A stretch of 64,000 nt of DNA from Mycobacterium haemophilum DSM 44634 (GTDB lineage: Bacteria; Actinomycetota; Actinomycetes; Mycobacteriales; Mycobacteriaceae): contig NZ_CP011883.2 of NCBI RefSeq assembly GCF_000340435.2, forward strand, positions 2,712,687 through 2,776,686, in the 5' to 3' direction. Position 1 is the stretch's first letter. Each line of letters opens with the position of its first letter. This document shows positions 1 to 7,372 of this stretch, in pieces. A program made the translations under genes and the position numbers. Below the pieces are notes generated by a model, which worked only from the letters and a program-made list of their open reading frames with translations, was not told where the DNA came from and did not search any database.

Positions 1-309
1 CGGCGCGCGGTCATCCAGGCGCGTGTTGGTGCCAAACAGCCACGCCCGCGCCGTCCTGCCGTCGTAGGCATCGACGAGCATCCTGACGACCTTATAGCCC
101 TCACGTAACCGGCGTTCCGTCGCGCCATGCGGCTCCGGGCCTCCCTCCCGCGCGTAGCGCCCGATTTGCTTCGCGTCGGCCAAGCCCGCCATCGCCGCCG
201 CAACGCGCTGGCCAACGGCCTCTTGCAGATACGCCGCGATTTGCCGGATCGAAAGCGTCGCTGCCTCATCATCGAGCCGCTGGGCCGCTGAGACGGTCAA
301 GACCGGCAC
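1..309 (-). CDS. MbcA/Xre/ParS-type antitoxin (partial, runs off the left edge)
   Basis: The minus strand is open from a GTG at 309 to base 1 (103 codons), with a good ribosome site (GGAGGT, complement of 315-320) five bases before the GTG. The end of the fragment, with an aromatic 'AWLFGTNTRLDDRAP' stretch, resembles the toxin-binding C-terminal domain (DUF2384) of MbcA/ParS/Xre antitoxins, preceded by a helical Ala-rich region. In this family the antitoxin gene is normally followed by an NAD-degrading RES-domain toxin (MbcT), which would lie outside the window. The family call is by eye. A phage regulator of similar architecture is the main alternative. Confidence 0.55.
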   Translation of the reverse strand, partial: MPVLTVSAAQRLDDEAATLSIRQIAAYLQEAVGQRVAAAMAGLADAKQIGRYAREGGPEPHGATERRLREGYKVVRMLVDAYDGRTARAWLFGTNTRLDDRAP

Positions 310-669
310 GTCGCACCTCCATCTCTTCCGACTGGTCCACCCGCGACGTTACCAGGTAAGCACCCTCGAACACACCCCTAAACTACACCGACACCAACAG
401 GCATCGCAGCCGGAGCGCCCGAATCAAGGCCGTTCGCACAGAATGCCCCCCAACCACGCCTGCCACGGGTCACGATTCGACCTCTGGGCGCGGGCATCAC
501 TAATGACCGCCAACACGGCCTGATACCTCTGCTCAGCCACGCTCAACTCCCTCATTAAGGGAGTGTCAAGGATCAACCGAAGTAGCTGTCAAGCATCAGC
601 CGAAACAACGTCAACCATCAACCGAAGCCAAAACATCAAGCATCAACCGACGTCATACACCCTCTGACG
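310..669. other. Non-coding stretch with element-end repeats
   Basis: No convincing gene is seen. It contains a perfect 7-bp hairpin (ACTCCCT at 546-552, AGGGAGT at 558-564) running directly into four imperfect direct repeats at 564-652, listed separately. Confidence 0.5.
564..652. repeat. Four imperfect direct repeats at 22-23 bp spacing, IS21-like end
   Basis: Copies of the form TGTCAAGsATCArCCGAAgt begin at about 564, 587, 610 and 632-633, so the period is about two helical turns. Multiple short repeats of this type are characteristic of the transposase-binding ends of IS21-family (istA/istB) elements in mycobacteria. No istA or istB reading frame lies beside it, so this would be an orphan end. 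The repeats are directly visible; the IS21 assignment is inference. Confidence 0.55.
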
Positions 670-743
670 TGGGGCGGGCGGGGCTCGAACCCGCGACCAA
701 CGGATTATGAGTCCGCGGCTCTAACCAACTGAGCTACCGCCCC
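670..743 (-). tRNA. tRNA-Met (CAT anticodon)
   Basis: The minus strand folds into a complete cloverleaf. The acceptor stem pairs GGGGCGG (737-743) with CCGCCCC (671-677). A D-arm TAGCTCAGTTGGTTAGAGC, an anticodon loop CTCATAA and a T-arm with loop TTCGAGC follow. The anticodon is CAT, so it is elongator Met or a lysidine-modified Ile2 tRNA; CCA is not fully encoded. The D-arm is not of initiator type. Confidence 0.93.
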
Positions 744-918
744 TAGATTCGACTGGCTGCGGATATAGCTGCTACCGCTGCATCGTTGGCTGCAGAATAC
801 CGCAGGGGCCTCGGTCATCGTGTTCAAGGCGTCGGCCACACCCGCTAGATGACCGCGGCAGCTCGCGCACACCGGTGAGCGCAAGCGAAGCGGCGTTGAG
901 CCATCACGGTCGCAGATC
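744..918. other. Intergenic, nothing recognised
   Basis: No gene, repeat or clear regulatory site is seen between the tRNA and the relic that ends at 919. Confidence 0.4.
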
Positions 919-1225
919 AGGTGACGAAGTCCTTTCCGAGATCCCCCGCCGTTCCCATGGTGTGAGAATTTTCCTTACTAATGATGTTGACCCCGAACTT
1001 CGGCACGGTCAGGTCAGCGTTCATTGTGGACTTAGATGTCTCGGCGCCTTTGCCCTCGACGTACATCCGGACGTAATCGCCCTGGACCACCTAGGCCAAG
1101 ATTGACTGGTCACTGGCTTCGACCATGGTGTTCTGCGCATAGGCCTTGCCTGTCATCGTGCGGCTCGGCTGCTGTGTCAGCACGGCGGCGCGGGCCGGAA
1201 CTTTCCGCCAACAACTGAGACAATC
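919..1225 (-). pseudogene. Broken gene of unknown family with an in-frame stop
   Basis: One minus-strand frame reads as believable protein for about 95 codons (for example 'SRTMTGKAYAQNTM', 'GDYVRMYVEGKGAETS', 'ADLTVPKFGVNI') and ends with a TGA at 919-921. It is interrupted by a single TAG after 'SDQSILA'. No start codon with a ribosome site is evident at the upstream end, so the N-terminus is probably lost too. The family is not recognised. It lies between the tRNA and the integrase relic, so a mobile-element origin is likely. Confidence 0.4.
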
Positions 1226-1230
1226 GCGTC

Positions 1231-1389
1231 GTGCCCACCGAACCCCCACATCCACCACGGGCCGCGCCGAAACCGCCGCGGGTGCACGTCACGTCCGACG
1301 ACTGGGAGAGGTTCGGCGACGAGGAGCAAGTGCGCGCGGCGTGGGACGAGGGTCGGCTCCGCGACGAGCAGCCGCCGCATCACCGCTAG
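1231..1389 (+). CDS. Small hypothetical protein, 52 aa
   Basis: A GTG-initiated frame encodes a charged peptide: a Pro-rich start ('PTEPPHPPRAAPKPPR'), then 'VHVTSDDWERFGDEEQ' and a His-rich end. The composition is protein-like, and it fits the gap between two minus-strand relics. There is no strong ribosome site, so translation could be leaderless. It is too short to assign a family and may itself be a relic. Confidence 0.35.
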   Translation: MPTEPPHPPRAAPKPPRVHVTSDDWERFGDEEQVRAAWDEGRLRDEQPPHHR

Positions 1390-1436
1390 CCTGCCACGCT
1401 GATCCCACCCCAACCGCCGGGGCTGGGCGGATTTTT

Positions 1437-1752
1437 GGTGACACCACCAAAGGTCGGTTCCATACCGGCCCCGGGACGTGGCGGGGCCGGTATGTCTTGG
1501 TTGCCGATTCGACGATGCCTCTACCGCCGAGAATCAAGGTCAGTGTCTCGAATCCCTCGGTCGCCTTGGCAAGCTGGAGCAGTTCGGTGTGGTTCAAGTG
1601 TCGCCACTCCCGTTCAACCGGAATGGGCAAATCTTCGGTCCACTTGATCTCTGCAGCCACGTTTCTAGTGACCTTCCCGGTTCGTTGCGCATGCACTGCG
1701 CCGACAAGCTGATGGACCTGTGTGATGCGACTCGTCGAAAGCGCGGTGCCGC
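1437..1752 (-). pseudogene. Tyrosine-recombinase (phage-type integrase) relic
   Basis: The minus strand reads 'TALSTSRITQVHQLVGAV', 'AQRTGKVTRNVAAEIKWTED', 'LNHTELLQLAKATEGFETLT', then directly 'GRGIVESATKTYRPRHVPG'. This is the order of segments in mycobacterial and mycobacteriophage tyrosine integrases. The stretch between the 'TLTLILG' and 'RGIVES' parts, which carries the first catalytic Arg, is missing. No C-terminal R-H-R/Y box follows. It is therefore a dead integrase, and its position beside a tRNA-like fragment at 1842-1890 fits an integrase-att arrangement. Confidence 0.6.
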
Positions 1753-1841
1753 GCTGTGATCAGTCCACAGCCAAAACCACCTGGCCAAGTCGAGGTTCAA
1801 TTTCATTGTCCCGTCGAAGCATCGAGCGGCATTGCAAGTTC

Positions 1842-1890
1842 GGCGCCCCCTGGCAGGATTCGAATCTGCGACCTCTGGGTTATGAGCCCT
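1842..1890 (-). repeat. tRNA-Met 3'-half fragment, probable att site
   Basis: On the minus strand an anticodon stem-loop GGGCTCATAACCC is followed by a variable region and a T-arm with TTCGAAT, then a non-pairing tail. There is no matching 5' half. The stretch from the anticodon stem through AGAGGTCGCAG matches the remembered mycobacterial initiator tRNA, not the tRNA at 670-743. Integrases commonly use tRNA 3' halves as attachment cores, and an integrase relic starts about 90 bp away. Confidence 0.6.
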
Positions 1891-1924
1891 AGAGGTCGAA
1901 TGCTCCTGGCATCGACCGGCTTTC

Positions 1925-2440
1925 TCAGAGTTGGGTGAGGGTCGCGGTGATGTCTTTGGTCAGCAGGGAGAGGGCGAGGTTTGTCGAGTCCTCGGAGTCG
2001 AACGGTTCGAAGCCGAATCGCTGCCACCAATTGAATGCACCGGGGTTGAGTGCAGTGACGACGACGGCTCGGCATGCTGCCTTAAGGTTCAGTTCGGCCG
2101 CGGTCGCCAGGATGTGCTTCACCATTTGCGTGCCGAGTCCAAGTCCGGTCACGTGCGTGTCGGTGGCTAGTCGACCGACAAGCAGCGCGGGAACTTGCAT
2201 CGGGGCGCCCTTCGCCAAAGGAGCGGGGCTAGCGGCTCGATCCACCGAAGTCATCGACAAGGTTGCGTAGCAAACAACCCTGTGCCCGCGATCGACGATG
2301 CCCCACACTGCTGCGGTGTTGCCGCGTCGGTTCTGGCCCGCGTAGCGGCGCAGCCACTCGTCTAGCGACGGCTCGCCCGAGGCGAACCCCTCGCGCTGAT
2401 GCTTTTCCGGGTCCAGCAGCGTCGGCCGATAGAACTCCAC
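1925..2440 (-). CDS. GNAT acetyltransferase toxin, TacT-like
   Basis: This 171-aa GNAT-fold protein has the features of TacT-type toxins, which acetylate the amino group of charged tRNAs and stop translation. These are an N-terminal 'FASGEPSLDEWLRRYA' segment, a central strand ending 'VGRLATDTHVTGLGLGTQMV' (acetyl-CoA P-loop, R/Q-x-x-G-x-G/A type), and a C-terminal 'NWWQRFGFEPF' motif containing the usual aromatic and Phe-Gly-Phe. The start is GTG (2438-2440), directly abutting the TGA of the upstream antitoxin gene, so the two are co-translated. The activity is inferred from the family. Confidence 0.8.
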   Translation of the reverse strand: MEFYRPTLLDPEKHQREGFASGEPSLDEWLRRYAGQNRRGNTAAVWGIVDRGHRVVCYATLSMTSVDRAASPAPLAKGAPMQVPALLVGRLATDTHVTGLGLGTQMVKHILATAAELNLKAACRAVVVTALNPGAFNWWQRFGFEPFDSEDSTNLALSLLTKDITATLTQL

Positions 2441-2719
2441 TCAGTCCAGCCAGCTGAACTTCTGTGCGCGCTGCAACGCAGCCGCCAGCCGCTCGTTCAC
2501 CCGCGCCGGACGGTTAAGCGCTTCCGTGAACGCAGCCGCCGCGTCGGGCGACAGATGGACGGTCTGTCGTTCGGCTAGCAGGTCGTCAGCAGCCCGGCTA
2601 GCGGCCTGCAATACGAATGCCGACACACTCAAGTGCGCCTCGCTGGCAGCCTCCTCCAGCCGACGCTTCGACACCGCATCGACGCGCAGCTGCAGACGGT
2701 CATCTTTCATAATGGGCAT
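2441..2719 (-). CDS. DUF1778 ribbon-helix-helix antitoxin, TacA-like
   Basis: A 92-aa protein beginning 'MPIMKDDRLQLRVDAVSKRR' and continuing 'EEAASEAHLSVSAFVLQAAS', the ribbon-helix-helix signature of DUF1778 antitoxins. The C-terminal part ('VHLSPDAAAAFTEALNRPAR') is the segment that normally blocks the GNAT toxin. The ATG at 2719 is preferred over an upstream frame extension to 2770 because conservation begins there; an ATG at 2710 is also possible. The pair should autoregulate through the RHH domain. Confidence 0.8.
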   Translation of the reverse strand: MPIMKDDRLQLRVDAVSKRRLEEAASEAHLSVSAFVLQAASRAADDLLAERQTVHLSPDAAAAFTEALNRPARVNERLAAALQRAQKFSWLD

Positions 2720-2824
2720 GTACTCACAATGGCAGTACGCAGGGACTTGGTCAAGCGATGCAATCGGCACTGCTCACCGCGCCCGAGCCGCCTGCGGGCT
2801 TATCGGGCTGATGTAGCCGGCGCT

Positions 2825-4819
2825 CTAGCTACAGCTCGGTGTCTGCGCCATGCCGACATTGTTCGCGCTTCGCTGCTCGACTACGCCTGCGGACGCCAAC
2901 CGTGATATCCGCGACTCTATGTCGTAGGGCATGATGATCGCGGTCGCACCCCGAATACGGCTGACGGCGCGGGCCATCTTGTCCGCGGTGCGGTCATGAA
3001 GCAGCCGGCCCAGTAGCGGCGAATACGTTCGACGTGGCAGCAGCACCGTCACTTTGCTGTCTGGGTGATCGTTGAGCACTTCCGCGACCAACTCATGCGC
3101 AGCCCGAACCAGGTGGCGATCCGGGCAGTCGATCACCCGCAGCGGCGTGTCGTGGTCAAAGTACTCCCAGCGTTCCTTGAGCCGCGCGGCATGATCAGCT
3201 TCGATCACGAAGTGCACCGCGGTGAGGTCGTCGGCATGCAGACCATTTGCGTAGCGCAGTGCCTCAATCTCGGCGAGATCAACCGAATCCACGAAGACCA
3301 GTACCCGAAGACGCGGATGCTTTGCCAGGTCGGGACGTGTGGTGTGGGACATCTCCAGAACGGAGGCCTCGGCGCGGTATTGCCGGTTGAGCCGCACCAA
3401 AGCCAACACCAACACGGGAAACACCACGACGATGAGCCACGCACCCTCGGTGAACTTGGCCACCGCGAAGATTCCCACCACGATCGTCGACAACACCCCC
3501 GCCGACAAGTTAACCACCAGCTTGTACCGCCAGCCCGGCCCGCGGCGGGTCAAATGGTGCTTGGCCATGCCATAGCCGGCCATCGCGAACCCGGTGAACA
3601 CGCCGATCGCGAAGAACGGCACCAGCGCATTGACCGAACCGCCGGTGACGACCAGCAGCGCCACAGACAGCACGGTGAGCGTCAGGATGCCGTTGGAAAA
3701 CACCAGACGATGACCGCGCTTCATCAGCGGGCGCGGCAGAAAACGGTCCTCGGCAACAAAACTGGCTAACGCCGGAAAACCATTGAAACTCGTGTTGCAA
3801 CCGGTAAACAGGATGGCCGCGGTCGACGCCTGCACCAAAAAGTACAGAATGTTGCCCAGCACACCGTGCCCGAAGACCGCCCGGGCAATCTCGGACAGCA
3901 TCGACGGATACCCCTCAACATAGGGCGTGGCGTAGGTGACATGCGCCAGCCAAGCCACACCCGCCAGCAACAACCCGAGGACGCAGGCCATCACAGTCAG
4001 CACCCGACGCGCGTTAACACCTTCGGGCCGACGAAAACTATTAATCGCGTTGGAAATAGCCTCAACACCGGTCAGCGAAGTTCCCCCGTTGGCGAATGCT
4101 CGCAACACCACCAGCACCGTCGCACCCATCACCAGGCCACCACCCTGATGAACCGGCACCGCACCGACAATCTGCTGCGGATCGTATTTCGGTAAACCCC
4201 AAACGAATTCACGGACAAGGCCGACCACGATCGTCAGCGTGATCATCATGACGAATGCGTAGGTGATGACTGCGAACGCCCGGCCCGACTGCCGTAACCC
4301 ACGCAGGTTCGCCAGACACATCAGGACTACCACGGCCACCGTGATTTCCAAGTAATACGGACGCAGCGGAGGGATCGCCGAGACCACCGCCACTGTCCCC
4401 GCCGCCGGCTGCACCGCGACAGTGACCACGTAATCGATCAGCAGCGCCGCCGCGGCAATCTGCGACGTCCGAGGACCAAAGTTGTCCCGTGCGACCATGT
4501 AGGCGCCGCCAGAGCGGGCGTAGACCATGACGACCTGTCGATACGATGCGGTCACCAACACCAGAATCAGCAGGACGACTCCGGTGATCGGAAGCAACAA
4601 AGCGAACGCCGCCATCCCAGCTGCCGGCAGCAACTCGATCATGATCTGTTCCGGGCCGTAGGCGGTCGAGGAGATCGCATCCGGCGAAAGCGCGCCGAGC
4701 GCAACGGGGTTCGACAATCGCTCGGAGTCCAACTGATCGGTGGTTAGCGGCTTTCCGAGGAAGATCCGCTTACATCTGTCCGAAAAAGACGGCGGTATTT
4801 CGCCAATCGGTGTCGTCAC
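2825..4819 (-). CDS. KimA-like APC-superfamily permease, copy 2 (probable K+ importer)
   Basis: A 664-aa protein with about 12 hydrophobic segments over the first 470 residues, starting with the conserved 'SPDAISSTAYGPEQIMIELL' loop, then a soluble C-terminal domain of about 180 residues. This architecture is that of the KimA/YdaO potassium importer group in the APC superfamily. It also resembles the mycobacterial permease encoded next to ceoB/ceoC. The start is GTG. It lies 83 bp downstream of its paralogue and probably shares its transcript. From about residue 200 to 480 it is almost identical to the paralogue. K+ as substrate is inferred from family and from the channel gene nearby; an amino acid substrate remains possible. 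Confidence 0.75.
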   Translation of the reverse strand: MTTPIGEIPPSFSDRCKRIFLGKPLTTDQLDSERLSNPVALGALSPDAISSTAYGPEQIMIELLPAAGMAAFALLLPITGVVLLILVLVTASYRQVVMVYARSGGAYMVARDNFGPRTSQIAAAALLIDYVVTVAVQPAAGTVAVVSAIPPLRPYYLEITVAVVVLMCLANLRGLRQSGRAFAVITYAFVMMITLTIVVGLVREFVWGLPKYDPQQIVGAVPVHQGGGLVMGATVLVVLRAFANGGTSLTGVEAISNAINSFRRPEGVNARRVLTVMACVLGLLLAGVAWLAHVTYATPYVEGYPSMLSEIARAVFGHGVLGNILYFLVQASTAAILFTGCNTSFNGFPALASFVAEDRFLPRPLMKRGHRLVFSNGILTLTVLSVALLVVTGGSVNALVPFFAIGVFTGFAMAGYGMAKHHLTRRGPGWRYKLVVNLSAGVLSTIVVGIFAVAKFTEGAWLIVVVFPVLVLALVRLNRQYRAEASVLEMSHTTRPDLAKHPRLRVLVFVDSVDLAEIEALRYANGLHADDLTAVHFVIEADHAARLKERWEYFDHDTPLRVIDCPDRHLVRAAHELVAEVLNDHPDSKVTVLLPRRTYSPLLGRLLHDRTADKMARAVSRIRGATAIIMPYDIESRISRLASAGVVEQRSANNVGMAQTPSCS

Positions 4820-4902
4820 AACGCATCACTTTCTCGGGCTATCTGACGATTGGTGTGTGGGGTCGACGTCGACGCGGAGCCATTGCGGTTTGCGACGTGC
4901 TG

Positions 4903-6849
4903 TCAGCCCGCGCGGGTGACCTCTGCGATCCGCGACTCTATGTCGTAGGGCACGATTTGTGCCGCCGCCCCAGGGATGCGGCTGACGGCGCGGGCGATCT
5001 TGTCCGCGGTGCGGTCATGAAGCAACCGACCCACCAGCGGCGAATATGTTCGACGTGGCAGCAGCACCGTCACTTTGCTGTCTGGGTGATCGTTGAGCAC
5101 TTCCGCGACCAACTCATGCGCAGCCCGAACCAGGTGGCGATCCGGGCAGTCGATCACCCGCAGCGGCGTGTCGTGGTCAAAGTGCTCCCAGCGCTGCTGC
5201 AACCGGTCGGCGTGGACGACGTCCAGTAGGAAGTGCACCGCAGTGAGGTCGTCGGCATGCAGCCCGTTTGCGTAGCGCAGTGCCTCAATCTCGGCGAGAT
5301 CAACCGAATCGACAAAGACGACGACCCGGTGTCGCGGGTAGCGAGCCAAGTCCGGACGTGTGGTGTGGGACATCTCCAGAACGGAGGCCTCGGCGCGGTA
5401 TTGCCGGTTGAGCCGCACCAAAGCCAACACCAACACGGGAAACACCACGACGATGAGCCACGCACCCTCAGTGAACTTGGCCACCGCGAAGATTCCCACC
5501 ACGATCGTCGACAACACCCCCGCCGACAAGTTGACCACCAGCTTGTAGCGCCAGCCCGGCCCGCGGCGGGTCAAGTGGTGCTTGGTCATGCCATAGCCGG
5601 CCATCGCGAACCCGGTGAACACGCCGATCGCGTAGAACGGCACCAGCGCATTGACCGAACCGCCGGTGACGACCAGCAGCGCCACAGACAGCACGGTGAG
5701 CGTCAGGATGCCGTTGGAAAACACCAGACGATGACCGCGCTTCATCAGCGGGCGCGGCAGAAAACGGTCCTCGGCAACAAAGCTGGCTAACGCCGGAAAG
5801 CCGTTGAAGCTGGTGTTGCCGCCTGTGTAGAGGATGGCCGCGGTCGACGCCTGCACCAAAAAGTACAGAATGTTGCCCAGCACACCGTGCCCGAAGACCG
5901 CCCGGGCAATCTCGGACAGCATCGACGGATACCCCTCAACATAGGGCGTGGCGTAGGTGACATGCGCCAGCCAAGCCACACCCGCCAGCAAAAACGCGAG
6001 GATGCAGGCCATCACAGTCAGCACCCGACGCGCGTTAACACCTTCGGGCCGACGGAAACTGTTGACCGTGTTGGAAATAGCCTCAACACCGGTCAGCGAC
6101 GAGCCACCGTTGGCGAATGCTCGCAACACCACCAGCACCGTCGCACCCATCACCAGGCCACCACCCTGATGAACCGGCACCGCACCGACAATCTGCTGCG
6201 GATCGTATTTCGGTAAACCCCAAACGAATTCACGGACAAGTCCGACCACGATCGTCAGCGAGACCATGGCCACAAAGGCGTAAGTCGGCAGCGCAAAAGG
6301 CACTCCGGCCTCCCGCAATCCACGCAGGTTCGCCAGGCACATCAGCAACACCACGCCCACCGTGATTTCCAGGTTGTAGGGGCCCAACACCGGTATCGCC
6401 GAGACCACCGCGACTGTCCCGGCCGCGCATTGCACCGCGACAGTGACGACGTAGTCGATCAGCAGCGATGCGGCGGCGATCTGCGCCACCCGTGGCCCGA
6501 AGTTGTCCCGTGCGACCACATATGACCCACCGGAACGGGTATAGACCATGACGACTTGCCGATAGGACGCGGCCACCAACACCAGAATTAGCAGGATGAC
6601 ACCGGTGATCGGAAGCAACAATGCGAACGCCGCCATCCCAGCTGCCGGCAGCAGCTCAATCATGACCTGTTCAGAGCCGTAGGCGGTCGAGGAGATCGCA
6701 TCCGGCGAAAGGACACCGAGAGCAACAGAATTCGACAATCGTTCGTGCTGCAGCTGGTCGGTGATCAACGGTTTCCCGAGCAAGCCGCGCTTACACACAT
6801 CGGAAAAGGACAACCATGTTCTCTGTTTGTCAACCAAAGTCGTTGTCAA
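4903..6849 (-). CDS. KimA-like APC-superfamily permease, copy 1 (probable K+ importer)
   Basis: A 648-aa paralogue of the gene at 2825-4819 with the same membrane core and C-terminal cytosolic domain. The start is TTG at 6849, before 'TTTLVDKQRTWLSFSD', with an AAAGGGA ribosome site just upstream. The N-terminal third differs from its neighbour ('ARSGGAYMVARDNFGPRTSQ' there, 'TRSGGSYVVARDNFGPRVAQ' here), while the middle is essentially identical. It is the first gene of the minus-strand pair and is divergent from the RCK channel gene across a 523-bp control region. KimA homologues in other bacteria respond to c-di-AMP; whether this one does cannot be read here. Confidence 0.75.
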   Translation of the reverse strand: MTTTLVDKQRTWLSFSDVCKRGLLGKPLITDQLQHERLSNSVALGVLSPDAISSTAYGSEQVMIELLPAAGMAAFALLLPITGVILLILVLVAASYRQVVMVYTRSGGSYVVARDNFGPRVAQIAAASLLIDYVVTVAVQCAAGTVAVVSAIPVLGPYNLEITVGVVLLMCLANLRGLREAGVPFALPTYAFVAMVSLTIVVGLVREFVWGLPKYDPQQIVGAVPVHQGGGLVMGATVLVVLRAFANGGSSLTGVEAISNTVNSFRRPEGVNARRVLTVMACILAFLLAGVAWLAHVTYATPYVEGYPSMLSEIARAVFGHGVLGNILYFLVQASTAAILYTGGNTSFNGFPALASFVAEDRFLPRPLMKRGHRLVFSNGILTLTVLSVALLVVTGGSVNALVPFYAIGVFTGFAMAGYGMTKHHLTRRGPGWRYKLVVNLSAGVLSTIVVGIFAVAKFTEGAWLIVVVFPVLVLALVRLNRQYRAEASVLEMSHTTRPDLARYPRHRVVVFVDSVDLAEIEALRYANGLHADDLTAVHFLLDVVHADRLQQRWEHFDHDTPLRVIDCPDRHLVRAAHELVAEVLNDHPDSKVTVLLPRRTYSPLVGRLLHDRTADKIARAVSRIPGAAAQIVPYDIESRIAEVTRAG

Positions 6850-7372
6850 GAATCAATTTCCCTTTGCCGGTATGTGGACTTCGACGAGAGCCTATCGCCT
6901 TCGTGCGCTTCATCGGTCGACGGAATGGCCAGGAGCAGGATGTTGCCAGCATCTTCCCAACCTCAGTTAATCTCCATGTAACAAAGTCCGGGCCCTGACA
7001 TCGGGAGCAGTGATGCACGTCACATATAAATCCTTGGCCCGACAAGACGTTTGGCTACCAACCAACTTTAGTACCAACACGGTTGATTTGAATGGCGACA
7101 TATTGCCAACTCTATTTATGCTGTGACACAGTCTGATTGACTGCATCTCAGCAACATGATCAGGCTATTGCTGTGCAGCACGGGCAATTCTGTTGCTAGT
7201 ATCAGTCAAGATCTCCGAAGTCCAAGTTCCGAATGAACATCACTGCAAACAAGGTAACTGCCTATGACAACTGTAGAAAAGTGTTGCGATGAAATCGTTT
7301 TCGACCTAATTGACGTCGGAAGAGCCTTAGCGGCGTTGTCTAGATCAATGTTCCACGGAGGGGCCGAAGCTT
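6850..7372. promoter_or_regulatory. Divergent control region of the potassium island
   Basis: This 523-bp gap separates the permease operon from the channel gene and is clearly more AT-rich than its surroundings (for example 'cacatataaatcc', 'ctatttatgctgtg'). Only short frames occur. Both promoters must lie here. I could not recognise a ydaO-type (c-di-AMP) riboswitch, a DosR box or another named element. The plus-strand side ends with a strong GGAGG (7358-7362), ten bases before the channel ATG. Confidence 0.5.

Noticed and set aside
1461..1494. Perfect 13-bp hairpin inside the integrase relic
   Set aside because: The bases are explained by the remaining integrase codons and no gene ends there; treated as chance.
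3065..3769. Plus-strand frame of 234 residues opposite the permease, repeated opposite the paralogue at 5233-5790
   Set aside because: Antisense shadows of the two permeases; their similarity only reflects the duplicated genes.
6961..7060. DosR (dormancy) box upstream of the potassium genes
   Set aside because: Short GGGCCC and GTCC pieces occur, but not the 20-bp symmetric consensus.
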